7,037 nt of DNA from Paracoccaceae bacterium (GCA_013214715.1 JABSSB010000080.1:1-7037); one strand, 5' to 3'. Numbered from the stretch's first letter, positions 1 to 6,654 are shown. A program made the numbers and translations. Notes: generated by a model not told the origin, from the letters alone.

Positions 1-517
1 AGGGCCAGTCGATCACAGGATAGCGGACACCAGGCATTTCTTCCGGGCGCAGCAAAGTCTCAAACGCGACATATTGCGCGCCCTCCTGCACGCCCGCCAG
101 ATCAAGCAAATCGGCCAGTTCAAAACCCGTCCAAGGAATGATCATGGACCAGGCTTCCACACAGCGGAACCGGTAGATGCGGGTTTCCAATTCCATCTGG
201 GCCATAATGTCGGTCATGTTATAGCGGCCCGGACGATCCACCATGCCGTTGATTTCGATCGACCAGGGCTCCGTCGTCATCATATGCGCGTATTTGGCCG
301 GATCGTCCTTGCGCGTACCGAATTCGTAGAAATTGTTGTAGCCGGTGATTTCTTCCCAGCTATTGGGTTCCAAAGCCTCTTGCGCGGCAAGCGGTGCGCC
401 AATGGCACCCAGTCCCGCGGCCGCCCCCATGCCCGCAATCAGATTGCGGCGGTTCAGCCAGACCCCACGCGGGGTCACGTCGGCCGAAGTGAGGTCATTT
501 TTCCAACGATGGGCCAT
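1..517 (-). CDS. msrP: Protein-methionine-sulfoxide reductase catalytic subunit MsrP (YedY family), N-terminal 172 residues, cut by window edge
   Basis: MsrP is the periplasmic molybdopterin enzyme that reduces methionine sulfoxide in oxidised envelope proteins, receiving electrons from the haem membrane protein MsrQ. Visible here are an N-terminal segment with the twin-arginine pair R23-R24 (context LNRRNLIAGMG), an Ala/Gly-rich hydrophobic stretch to about residue 45 and a likely cleavage after LAA. The family blocks GYNNFYEFG (residues 59-67), RIYRFRCVEAWSM (113-125) and YVAFET (149-154) follow. C119 in RCVEAWS matches the cysteine that ligates molybdenum in E. coli YedY. The Tat motif is slightly degenerate (L and A where F and K are usual), which is common in this family. 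The start is supported by AAGGAG (524-529) six bases upstream. The C-terminal part lies beyond base 1; msrQ would be expected after it but cannot be seen. The gene is divergent from the fasciclin gene. Confidence 0.95.
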   Translation of the reverse strand, partial: MAHRWKNDLTSADVTPRGVWLNRRNLIAGMGAAAGLGAIGAPLAAQEALEPNSWEEITGYNNFYEFGTRKDDPAKYAHMMTTEPWSIEINGMVDRPGRYNMTDIMAQMELETRIYRFRCVEAWSMIIPWTGFELADLLDLAGVQEGAQYVAFETLLRPEEMPGVRYPVIDWP

Positions 518-541
518 CGCACTCTCCTTGCTGCTGCCACA

Positions 542-570
542 GACATAATCAAGATGATTCCACCTGACAA
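542..570 (-). promoter_or_regulatory. Possible msrP promoter with an operator-like dyad in its spacer
   Basis: On the minus strand TTGTCA (570-565) matches the sigma70 -35 box at five of six positions. It is followed after 17 bases by TATGTC (547-542), a poor -10 box with only about three matches. Inside the spacer lies a perfect 13-base dyad, AATCA-AGA-TGATT (547-559). Transcription from here would begin roughly 10 bases before the msrP ribosome-binding site. The -10 is weak, so both the promoter and the binding site are tentative. Confidence 0.25.
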
Positions 571-751
571 AAAACAACACGTCACGTCCGCGCCAGCTTT
601 TTGTAACACGGAAACTGTTCACATCCGCTCAACCCATGGTGACTGGACACGCTGAAGTTGACGGGCTTAGCGCAGGCAAACGGCGCGACAAGCGTCAGAA
701 GGCCGCAGAATGGCAAAAACCACCCTCATAAGCTCTGCGTATCGATGTCAG

Positions 752-768
752 ACGCCCGAGGGGGGCGT
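752..768 (+). promoter_or_regulatory. GC-rich hairpin in the fasciclin 5' leader
   Basis: ACGCCC (752-757) pairs perfectly with GGGCGT (763-768) around a five-base loop, and a G-T wobble could extend the stem by one pair. It lies 19 bases upstream of the fasciclin ribosome-binding site and would be in the mRNA leader if transcription starts before it. It could affect mRNA stability or be a DNA-binding dyad, but a six-pair stem in GC-rich DNA may be chance. No convincing sigma70 promoter for the fasciclin gene was seen between 518 and 799. Confidence 0.2.
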
Positions 769-787
769 TGGTCGAAGACATAAGTTT

Positions 788-793
788 GGAGGA
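788..793 (+). promoter_or_regulatory. Ribosome-binding site that fixes the fasciclin start
   Basis: GGAGGA lies six bases before the ATG at 800. It decides against the longer in-frame reading from ATG 710, which would place about 30 non-secretory residues ahead of an otherwise typical signal peptide. Confidence 0.8.
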
Positions 794-799
794 CCCGAC

Positions 800-1273
800 A
801 TGCTTCGCAAAACCGTATTGGCCGCTGCCTTTACCGCCGCTCTGACACCCGCTGCTTTTGCTGCGAACCAGGACATCGTCGACATCGCCGCAGGCGCCGG
901 CGATTTCACCACGCTGGTGGCCGCCGTTGAAGCCGCAGATCTGGTGGATGTTCTGAAGAGTGATGGGCCGTTTACTGTGTTCGCACCGACAGATGCTGCT
1001 TTTGCGGCCCTGCCCGACGGCACGGTGGAAAACCTGCTCAAGCCAGAAAACAAAGATCAGTTGATCGCTGTGCTGACCTATCATGTCGTGCCTGGCAAAG
1101 TGATGTCGACCGATCTGGTCGATGACATGAAAGCCACCACCGTTCAGGGCAGCGAGATTACCATCGATCTGGACAATGGCGTGATGATCGATAACGCGTC
1201 GGTCGTGACGGCGGATATCGAGGCTGAAAACGGTGTGATCCACGTGATTGACGCCGTGATCCTGCCGAACTGA
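800..1273 (+). CDS. Secreted single-domain fasciclin (FAS1) protein, 157 aa
   Basis: This is a small exported protein with one FAS1 domain, a fold linked in other organisms to cell adhesion and surface interactions; its role in bacteria is poorly defined. Residues 1-21 form a Sec signal peptide (MLRK charged start, Ala-rich core, cleavage at AFA-A). The FAS1 domain fills about residues 25-157. It shows the conserved H1 block GPFTVFAPTDAAFAALP, the central TYHVVPGKV of the H2 region and the closing block NGVIHVIDAVILP. The length is usual for bacterial one-domain secreted FAS1 proteins. There is no lipobox, membrane anchor or second domain, so the product should be periplasmic or released. It stands alone on the plus strand, divergent from msrP and convergent with the kinase. 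From memory, a FAS1 protein is reported in the singlet-oxygen (RpoE-ChrR) response of Rhodobacter sphaeroides, but I could not find that promoter motif here. Confidence 0.95.
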   Translation: MLRKTVLAAAFTAALTPAAFAANQDIVDIAAGAGDFTTLVAAVEAADLVDVLKSDGPFTVFAPTDAAFAALPDGTVENLLKPENKDQLIAVLTYHVVPGKVMSTDLVDDMKATTVQGSEITIDLDNGVMIDNASVVTADIEAENGVIHVIDAVILPN

Positions 1274-1286
1274 TCATCAGGATCAC
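1256..1286. terminator. Nine-bp inverted repeat between convergent genes, possible bidirectional terminator
   Basis: GTGATCCTG (1256-1264) is perfectly complementary to CAGGATCAC (1278-1286), with a 13-base loop that contains the fasciclin stop codon and a TGATCA palindrome. The left arm is the last part of the fasciclin coding sequence, and the right arm ends four bases before the kinase stop. On the plus strand the stem is followed by TTGGT, and on the minus strand by GGCGT, so neither side has a proper U-tract. The position between two tail-to-tail genes supports a termination or 3'-end-protection role, but the missing U-tract lowers confidence. Confidence 0.4.
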
Positions 1287-1290
1287 TTGG

Positions 1291-3888
1291 TCACGCGTGA
1301 AGCCATGATTGCAAGGCATCGCGCGTGACCCGAGACAGGCGCAAGATCTCTTCCATATGGGTCATGCGCGCCGCTTCGGGGCTCTCGCTTTGTGCCAGAG
1401 CCTCGAAGTCGCCTAAACAACGATGCAATTCGGTCGCGCCAAGAATGGCGGCACTGCCTGCAAAACGATGCGCAAGCATCACCAGGTCTTTTTGGGGTAC
1501 GGGCTGAGCCAAAGCGACCAGAAAATCATCGTTTTCCGCAGCAAATTGGTCGAGCAGGTCGGTCAGCCTGTCTGCTCCGATCCCGTCCAACAAATCTGCA
1601 AGCTGCGTGGCGTCGATGTTGGGAATGGATTTTGGCGATCCCTTTTTCTCCTGACGCTCTGGCCATTGATACCGCCCTGCCAAAATACGGCGCAAATCTG
1701 CACGGTCTATAGGTTTGGTCAGATAACCGTCGACACCCAGCGACGCCAGCCGTTCATATTCGCTCGACATAACATGGGCGGTGACGATGATGATGTCGGT
1801 TTTGTCGTTTGGTCCGTCCTGACCGCGAATTCGACCGATGGCCGTCGGGCCATCCATCACGGGCATCGACACGTCCATCAAGATCAGGTCAAATCGCTGC
1901 TGATCCGCGGCATCCACACCAACCTGACCATTGCGGGCAAGCGTGACATGGTGCCCGTCCGAAATCAGCATCTGTTCAAGAACCTTGATGTTGATTTCGT
2001 TGTCTTCCACCACAAGCACGCGTTTCGGCGTCACATCGGCATAAGGTAATTGCTGTAGGTTTAGAGGCGGGGGCAAGATAGGCGCATCGGCCGGGTCAAA
2101 CGGAAACCGCAGCCAGAATGTGCTGCCATGGCTCAAACGGCTGGTCACGCCCAATGTCCCATCGAGCGCTTCGGTCATCCGCTGGGCAATCCCCAATCCC
2201 AGCCCCGTCCCGCTTGTCTTCCGCGTGAGGGAACTGTCGACCCGCTCAAAATCATTGAAGATGCGCTGTTGATCCTCCGCTGCGATCCCCGGCCCGGTAT
2301 CGCGCACGCGCAGTTCGATCATGTCTTGACCGGATGGATCGCGCGTTTTTTCGGCCAAGAGCTCGACCGTGCCACGATGGGTGAATTTCACGCCGTTGCC
2401 GACAAGATTGATCAATACCTGCCGCAGCAGGCGCGGGTCTGTGCGGATCAAAGCGGCGGGTTCTCCGACCCAGCGCCAAGAGACATCGTTTTCACGCATG
2501 GCGGCCACGTGGATCTGGTTTTCCACCACTTCAGCCATCAACGCGTCAAGATCGGTGTTCACGATCTCTGTTTTATAGCCCGCTTCGAACCGGGCAATGT
2601 CGAGGACATCATCCACATGTTCCCGCAGCAATTGGCCCGCGCGCTCCATATTGGCAAGATACCCTTGCTGGCGTTCGTCAAGGCGCGTTTCTTCCAGCAG
2701 GCTCAACGTGCCCAACAGCCCGTTCAAAGGTGTCCGGATTTCATGGCTCATCACCGCCAGGAAATTGGATTTGGCCTGTTCGCCGGACAAGGCTTTGTCC
2801 CGTGCGGCCTTCAACTCTCGCTCATTGGCCAGACGGGTTGAGATATCGCGGATGAAATGAACAAAGAAGAGCCCCCCATCCCCCAGATTGACCGAGGTAG
2901 AGAGCTCGGCCGGAAAGCTTGTACCGTCAGATTTGCGCACCGAATGCACATAGCGGTCGAAGGTCGCATGCCCGCCGCGGCGCGCCGCGCGGGCCAGATC
3001 GCCCATACGCTTGATCAGCGTGCTGCGTCCGTCTTCGGATGCCAGCATGTCGATTGCGTTACGGTGGGATATGTCAGCCTTGGAAAAGCCAAACATGTCT
3101 TCTGCGGCAGTGTTGAAATGCAGGATGCTGCCCGTTTCGTCGGTGACCACGACGGCATCCTGCGCCGAGGACACGATCGCCTCGACCCGCCCGCGCAAGG
3201 CGCTTTCGGCCCGTGCCAGACGGATGGAAGCCCGATAAAGCGCCATCAAGGTCCCGACCACCAGCGCGACAAGCGCCAGAAAGCCCAGCGTGAGGTATCG
3301 AAGCCCGGTCAGTGCAGCCGCCGCCTTGGACCGCCGCTCTTCCCGTTGGGTTTGCAAGACCTGCTCTGTGCGCAGTTTCACCGCCTGAACCTGTGCCGGC
3401 ATCATGAAAGAGGCCAATTCCAACTCGGGCATGGCGACGAAAAACCCGACATCCGGGCCGTTTACGACAGGATAGAACCGGTTGCGAAACTCTGTCAGGC
3501 GTGTCAGGGCGGCGTTGGCGCGGGCATCCTCCTGCAGGTAGCCATAGACCGGGTTGTCGTTCATCTCTTCTATGAAGCTGGCAATCCCGTTGAAACTGTC
3601 GCGCATGTCGGCCAGGCGAATTTCGTCAGTTTGTAACAGACTGATTTCGTCATCAGACGTGGTTTCGGCGAGGAATGCATACACATCGGCGTCAAACACG
3701 GTCATCTGCAAGTGCAGATCCTCAAGATCGGTGCGCACCAGATTGGCGACCTCGCCGCGGATCGAAAATGTCAGATACAAAAGCCCCGACGCACAGATCA
3801 CTGTGACCCCGGTCAAAGCCAGAAGCAGACGCTGCCGCAGGCCCCATATCGGCCTGCGTGATGGATCATTTATGGGTTGCTCGCTCAC
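1291..3888 (-). CDS. Hybrid sensor histidine kinase: TM-periplasmic sensor-TM-PAS-HisKA-HATPase-REC-Hpt, 865 aa
   Basis: This is an inner-membrane multistep phosphorelay sensor of the general ArcB/BarA/TorS layout. In order: TM1 about residues 21-41; a helix-rich periplasmic domain 42-196 that I do not recognise; TM2 about 197-218; a PAS domain about 230-352. HisKA is about 372-437 with phospho-acceptor H382 in SHEIRTPLNG. The ATPase domain is about 479-597 with N494/N498, DTGPGIA from D530 and GTGLGLG 560-566. The receiver is about 622-738 with acidic pair E628-D629, phospho-acceptor D672, T703 and K725. The Hpt domain is about 764-859 with H807. All catalytic residues are present. The Hpt motif reads HRFAGS, with Ala where Lys is common. 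No HAMP domain fits between TM2 and PAS. I chose GTG 3888, which has GAGG 12 bases upstream; ATG 3921 is a possible alternative without a ribosome-binding site. ATG 3996 falls inside the clpB hairpin and is unlikely. No response regulator is encoded nearby, so signal and target are unknown. Confidence 0.95.
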   Translation of the reverse strand: MSEQPINDPSRRPIWGLRQRLLLALTGVTVICASGLLYLTFSIRGEVANLVRTDLEDLHLQMTVFDADVYAFLAETTSDDEISLLQTDEIRLADMRDSFNGIASFIEEMNDNPVYGYLQEDARANAALTRLTEFRNRFYPVVNGPDVGFFVAMPELELASFMMPAQVQAVKLRTEQVLQTQREERRSKAAAALTGLRYLTLGFLALVALVVGTLMALYRASIRLARAESALRGRVEAIVSSAQDAVVVTDETGSILHFNTAAEDMFGFSKADISHRNAIDMLASEDGRSTLIKRMGDLARAARRGGHATFDRYVHSVRKSDGTSFPAELSTSVNLGDGGLFFVHFIRDISTRLANERELKAARDKALSGEQAKSNFLAVMSHEIRTPLNGLLGTLSLLEETRLDERQQGYLANMERAGQLLREHVDDVLDIARFEAGYKTEIVNTDLDALMAEVVENQIHVAAMRENDVSWRWVGEPAALIRTDPRLLRQVLINLVGNGVKFTHRGTVELLAEKTRDPSGQDMIELRVRDTGPGIAAEDQQRIFNDFERVDSSLTRKTSGTGLGLGIAQRMTEALDGTLGVTSRLSHGSTFWLRFPFDPADAPILPPPLNLQQLPYADVTPKRVLVVEDNEINIKVLEQMLISDGHHVTLARNGQVGVDAADQQRFDLILMDVSMPVMDGPTAIGRIRGQDGPNDKTDIIIVTAHVMSSEYERLASLGVDGYLTKPIDRADLRRILAGRYQWPERQEKKGSPKSIPNIDATQLADLLDGIGADRLTDLLDQFAAENDDFLVALAQPVPQKDLVMLAHRFAGSAAILGATELHRCLGDFEALAQSESPEAARMTHMEEILRLSRVTRDALQSWLHA

Positions 3889-3960
3889 CCTGTTGTCTCG
3901 CCTCGCATGATTTGCGGCCATAGCATAGCCATCAACAAGGCCAACAAAAGGCAAAGTGAT

Positions 3961-3976
3961 CGAATTTCGAAAATCG
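3961..3976. promoter_or_regulatory. Operator-like 16-bp dyad upstream of the kinase gene
   Basis: CGAATTTCGAAAATCG is symmetrical at seven of its eight base pairs, with a perfect TTTCGAAA core (3965-3972). It lies between the clpB hairpin and the kinase, 72 bases before the GTG start, in a locally AT-rich patch. That is a suitable place for a repressor or activator site of the kinase gene. No known regulator motif was recognised, and it could be a chance palindrome. Confidence 0.25.
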
Positions 3977-3991
3977 CTGCAAGGGCAATGA

Positions 3992-4019
3992 GACATGGCC
4001 CCAGATCGGGGGCCATGTC
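3992..4019 (-). terminator. Terminator-like hairpin after clpB
   Basis: GACATGGCCCC (3992-4002) pairs without mismatch with GGGGCCATGTC (4009-4019), giving an 11-bp stem and a six-base loop. It begins 10 bases after the clpB stop codon. In the clpB transcript the bases after the stem read UCAUUGCCCUU, so there is only a poor U-tract. The stem strength and position favour a clpB transcript end. The weak tail leaves room for read-through into the kinase or for a role in 3'-end stability. Confidence 0.6.
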
Positions 4020-4029
4020 ACAGGCTGGA

Positions 4030-6648
4030 TCAGTGCACCACCGCGTCACTTGGTGGGGTTCTGGTTGAATTTGCGATCCGATCTCCGATGATCAGACCCT
4101 CAGCCCCTGCCGACACGGCCACAGTGCTGCCATCCTTTATGTCACCCGCCAGAAGCATTTCGGCCAGCGGGTCCTGCAGCGCGCGCTGGATGACCCGTTT
4201 CAACGGCCGCGCCCCGAAAACAGGATCATAGCCTTCATCGGCAAGCCATTGGCGTGCACTTTCATCAAGGTCCAGCGTGATCTTGCGTGTGGACAGACGT
4301 TTGATCAGGCGGGCCATCTGGATATCGACGATGCCATCCATATCACCGCGCCCCAATCGGTCGAAGATGATGGTTTCATCCAGACGGTTCAGGAATTCGG
4401 GCCGGAAATGCGCCCGGACCGCATCCATCACGTCACGCCGCGCATCCGATGCATCCGCACCGTCGGGCACCTGGCTCAGCGCCTGCGCCCCAAGGTTCGA
4501 TGTCAGGATGATCAGCGTTTGCTTGAAATCCACCGTCCGGCCCTGACCATCGGTCAGCACCCCGTCATCCAGCACCTGCAACAGCACGTTGAACACATCC
4601 GGATGCGCCTTTTCGACCTCGTCAAACAGCACAACCTGATACGGCCGTCGCCGCACGGCTTCGGTCAGCACACCGCCTTCATCATAGCCAACATAACCCG
4701 GAGGCGCGCCGATCAGACGCGCAACCGCGTGTTTCTCCATGAACTCCGACATATCGATGCGCACCATCGCGCTGTCATCGTCAAAGAGGAACTCGGCCAC
4801 CGCCTTGGTCAATTCTGTCTTGCCAACACCAGTCGGCCCGAGGAACAGGAACGATCCCAATGGACGGCTTTCATCGTTCAATCCGGCCCGCGCACGACGC
4901 ACAGCATTAGCCACGGCACGCACGGCAGCGTCTTGCCCGATGACGCGCTTGTGCAACCCGTCTTCCATACGCAGCAGTTTTTCGCGCTCACCTTCAAGCA
5001 TTTTCGAGGTTGGGATACCCGTCCAGCGTTCGACCACGGCGGCGATCTGTTCAGGGCGCACGGCCTCTTCGACCATCATACCCTTGTCTTCGCGGGCTTC
5101 TGCCTCGGTCAGGGATTTCTCAAGCTCGGGGATGACGCCATAAGACAGTTCCCCCGCGCGGGCAAGGTTACCCTGACGCTTGGCGATCTCCAATTCAGCG
5201 CGCGCCTTGTCGAGCTGTTCTTTCAGGTCACGCGCACCGGCCAGCTTGTCCCGTTCGGATTGCCATTGCGCCGTCATCTGCGCAGATTGCTCCTGCAGAT
5301 CGGCCAGCTCTTTCTGAAGCGTTTCCAACCGATCCAGCGACGCGACATCGTCCTCCAGCTTCAGCGCTTCTTCTTCGATCTGCATTTGCAGAATCTGGCG
5401 ATCCAAAGCGTCAAGTTCTTCGGGCTTGCTGTCCACTTCCATGCGCAAGCGGCTCGCCGCCTCATCGACAAGATCGATGGCCTTGTCGGGCAGGAAACGG
5501 TCAGTGATATAACGGTTTGACAATGTGGCCGCAGACACAAGTGCCGCGTCCGCGATGCGCACGCCGTGATGGAGCTCGTATTTTTCCTTGATCCCTCGCA
5601 GGATGGAAATCGTGTCCTCAACCGTCGGCTCCTGCACGACAACAGGCTGGAAACGCCGCGCCAGTGCTGCGTCCTTTTCGACATATTTACGGTATTCATC
5701 CAGCGTCGTGGCGCCGACACAATGAAGCTCTCCGCGCGCCAGCGCCGGTTTGATCAAGTTGGCGGCATCCATCGCGCCATCGGTTTTGCCCGCGCCTACA
5801 AGCGTGTGCATCTCGTCAATGAACAGGATGATTTCGCCCGCAGCTTCGGTCACTTCGGTCAGGACCGATTTCAGGCGCTCTTCAAACTCACCACGATATT
5901 TCGCGCCGGCGATCAAAGCGCCCATATCCAGCGCGAGCAGCTTCTTGTCGCGCAGGCTTTCGGGCACATCGCCGTTCACGATGCGCAAGGCCATGCCTTC
6001 GGCGATCGCGGTTTTACCGACGCCTGGTTCCCCGATCAGAACCGGGTTGTTCTTGGTCCGGCGGCTCAGCACCTGCATTGAGCGACGGATTTCCTCATCC
6101 CGCCCGATGATCGGGTCGATCTTGCCATCCCGCGCCGCTTCGGTCAGATCGCGCGCGTATTTCGACAGGGCCTCATAGGTGTCCTCAGCGCTTGCGCTGT
6201 CGGCGGTGCGGCCTTTGCGAATATCGTTGATAGCTTCGTTGAGCTTCTGGGCGGTAAGGCCACCGGCATCCAGAGCGTCCTTGGCAGGCGACGGCTCAAC
6301 CGCCAGCGCGGTCAGAATACGCTCCACCGGGACAAAACTGTCTTTGGCTTGCGTGGCCAGTTGCTCGGCCTGATCCAAGACTTTAGCCAGCGACTGGTCC
6401 ATATAGACCTGCGCGGCTGAACCGGACACTTTGGGTTGTTTGGCCAACGCGCCTTCGACCGCGTCGCGCACATGGGCGGGATTACCCCCAGCGCGGGTGA
6501 TCAGGTTGGAGGCCAGCCCCTGATCATCATCCAGCAAGGCTTTCAAAAGATGTTCGGGCGCCAGTCTTTGGTGCCCATCGCGCAGCGCAATGGTCTGCGC
6601 CGCCTGCACGAAACCGCGTGCACGTTCGGTAAATTTTGACAAATCCAT
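4030..6648 (-). CDS. clpB: ATP-dependent protein disaggregase ClpB (Hsp104 family), 872 aa
   Basis: ClpB is a cytoplasmic hexameric AAA+ machine that, with DnaK/DnaJ/GrpE, pulls polypeptides out of heat-induced aggregates. The N domain covers about residues 1-145 and starts with the typical MDLSKFTERA. NBD1 has Walker A GEPGVGKT (206-213), Walker B ILFIDE (274-279), pore-loop Y251 in AKYRGEFEERL and the arginine pair R331-R332. The coiled-coil middle domain that distinguishes ClpB from ClpA spans about 400-525, rich in Glu, Lys, Leu and Gln. NBD2 has Walker A GPTGVGKT (604-611), Walker B VVLFDE (672-677), pore-loop GYVGY with Y652, arginine finger R755 in FLNRLDE, and sensor-2 GARPLKR from 812. 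The length is close to E. coli ClpB (857). The start is fixed by AAGGAG and by homology; the 113-codon open extension upstream runs antisense into pyrF and is not protein. The gene probably has its own heat-shock promoter. Confidence 0.99.
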   Translation of the reverse strand: MDLSKFTERARGFVQAAQTIALRDGHQRLAPEHLLKALLDDDQGLASNLITRAGGNPAHVRDAVEGALAKQPKVSGSAAQVYMDQSLAKVLDQAEQLATQAKDSFVPVERILTALAVEPSPAKDALDAGGLTAQKLNEAINDIRKGRTADSASAEDTYEALSKYARDLTEAARDGKIDPIIGRDEEIRRSMQVLSRRTKNNPVLIGEPGVGKTAIAEGMALRIVNGDVPESLRDKKLLALDMGALIAGAKYRGEFEERLKSVLTEVTEAAGEIILFIDEMHTLVGAGKTDGAMDAANLIKPALARGELHCVGATTLDEYRKYVEKDAALARRFQPVVVQEPTVEDTISILRGIKEKYELHHGVRIADAALVSAATLSNRYITDRFLPDKAIDLVDEAASRLRMEVDSKPEELDALDRQILQMQIEEEALKLEDDVASLDRLETLQKELADLQEQSAQMTAQWQSERDKLAGARDLKEQLDKARAELEIAKRQGNLARAGELSYGVIPELEKSLTEAEAREDKGMMVEEAVRPEQIAAVVERWTGIPTSKMLEGEREKLLRMEDGLHKRVIGQDAAVRAVANAVRRARAGLNDESRPLGSFLFLGPTGVGKTELTKAVAEFLFDDDSAMVRIDMSEFMEKHAVARLIGAPPGYVGYDEGGVLTEAVRRRPYQVVLFDEVEKAHPDVFNVLLQVLDDGVLTDGQGRTVDFKQTLIILTSNLGAQALSQVPDGADASDARRDVMDAVRAHFRPEFLNRLDETIIFDRLGRGDMDGIVDIQMARLIKRLSTRKITLDLDESARQWLADEGYDPVFGARPLKRVIQRALQDPLAEMLLAGDIKDGSTVAVSAGAEGLIIGDRIANSTRTPPSDAVVH

Positions 6649-6654
6649 GCCATT

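Noticed and set aside
74..655. Plus-strand open frame of 193 codons at the left end
   Set aside because: Its first two thirds are antisense to msrP, whose family motifs are clear. It has no recognisable domain.
710..799. Longer fasciclin start at ATG 710
   Set aside because: It would bury the Sec signal peptide behind about 30 unrelated residues, whereas GGAGGA correctly precedes ATG 800.
518..799. RpoE-ChrR type promoter (TGATCC, about 18 bases, TAAGA) for the fasciclin gene or msrP
   Set aside because: I looked because a FAS1 gene is linked to singlet-oxygen stress in a relative. Only TGATTC at 555 resembles the first box and nothing like the second follows at the right distance.
2128..3636. 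Plus-strand open frames of 237 and 259 codons opposite the kinase
   Set aside because: They are antisense to the conserved PAS, HisKA and ATPase coding region and show no domain of their own.
3889..3996. N-terminal extension of the kinase to ATG 3996
   Set aside because: That ATG is part of the 11-bp hairpin after clpB, and the extra residues look like translated spacer DNA.
4033..4053. Inverted repeat CCACC / GGTGG near the end of clpB
   Set aside because: It has only five pairs, lies within the clpB coding sequence, and is overshadowed by the stronger hairpin at 3992-4019.
4249..5520. Long plus-strand open frame of 423 codons opposite clpB
   Set aside because: It lies wholly antisense to an unmistakable ClpB sequence, has no ribosome-binding site or recognisable domain, and its His/Gln/Arg-rich composition is what antisense reading of GC-rich codons produces.
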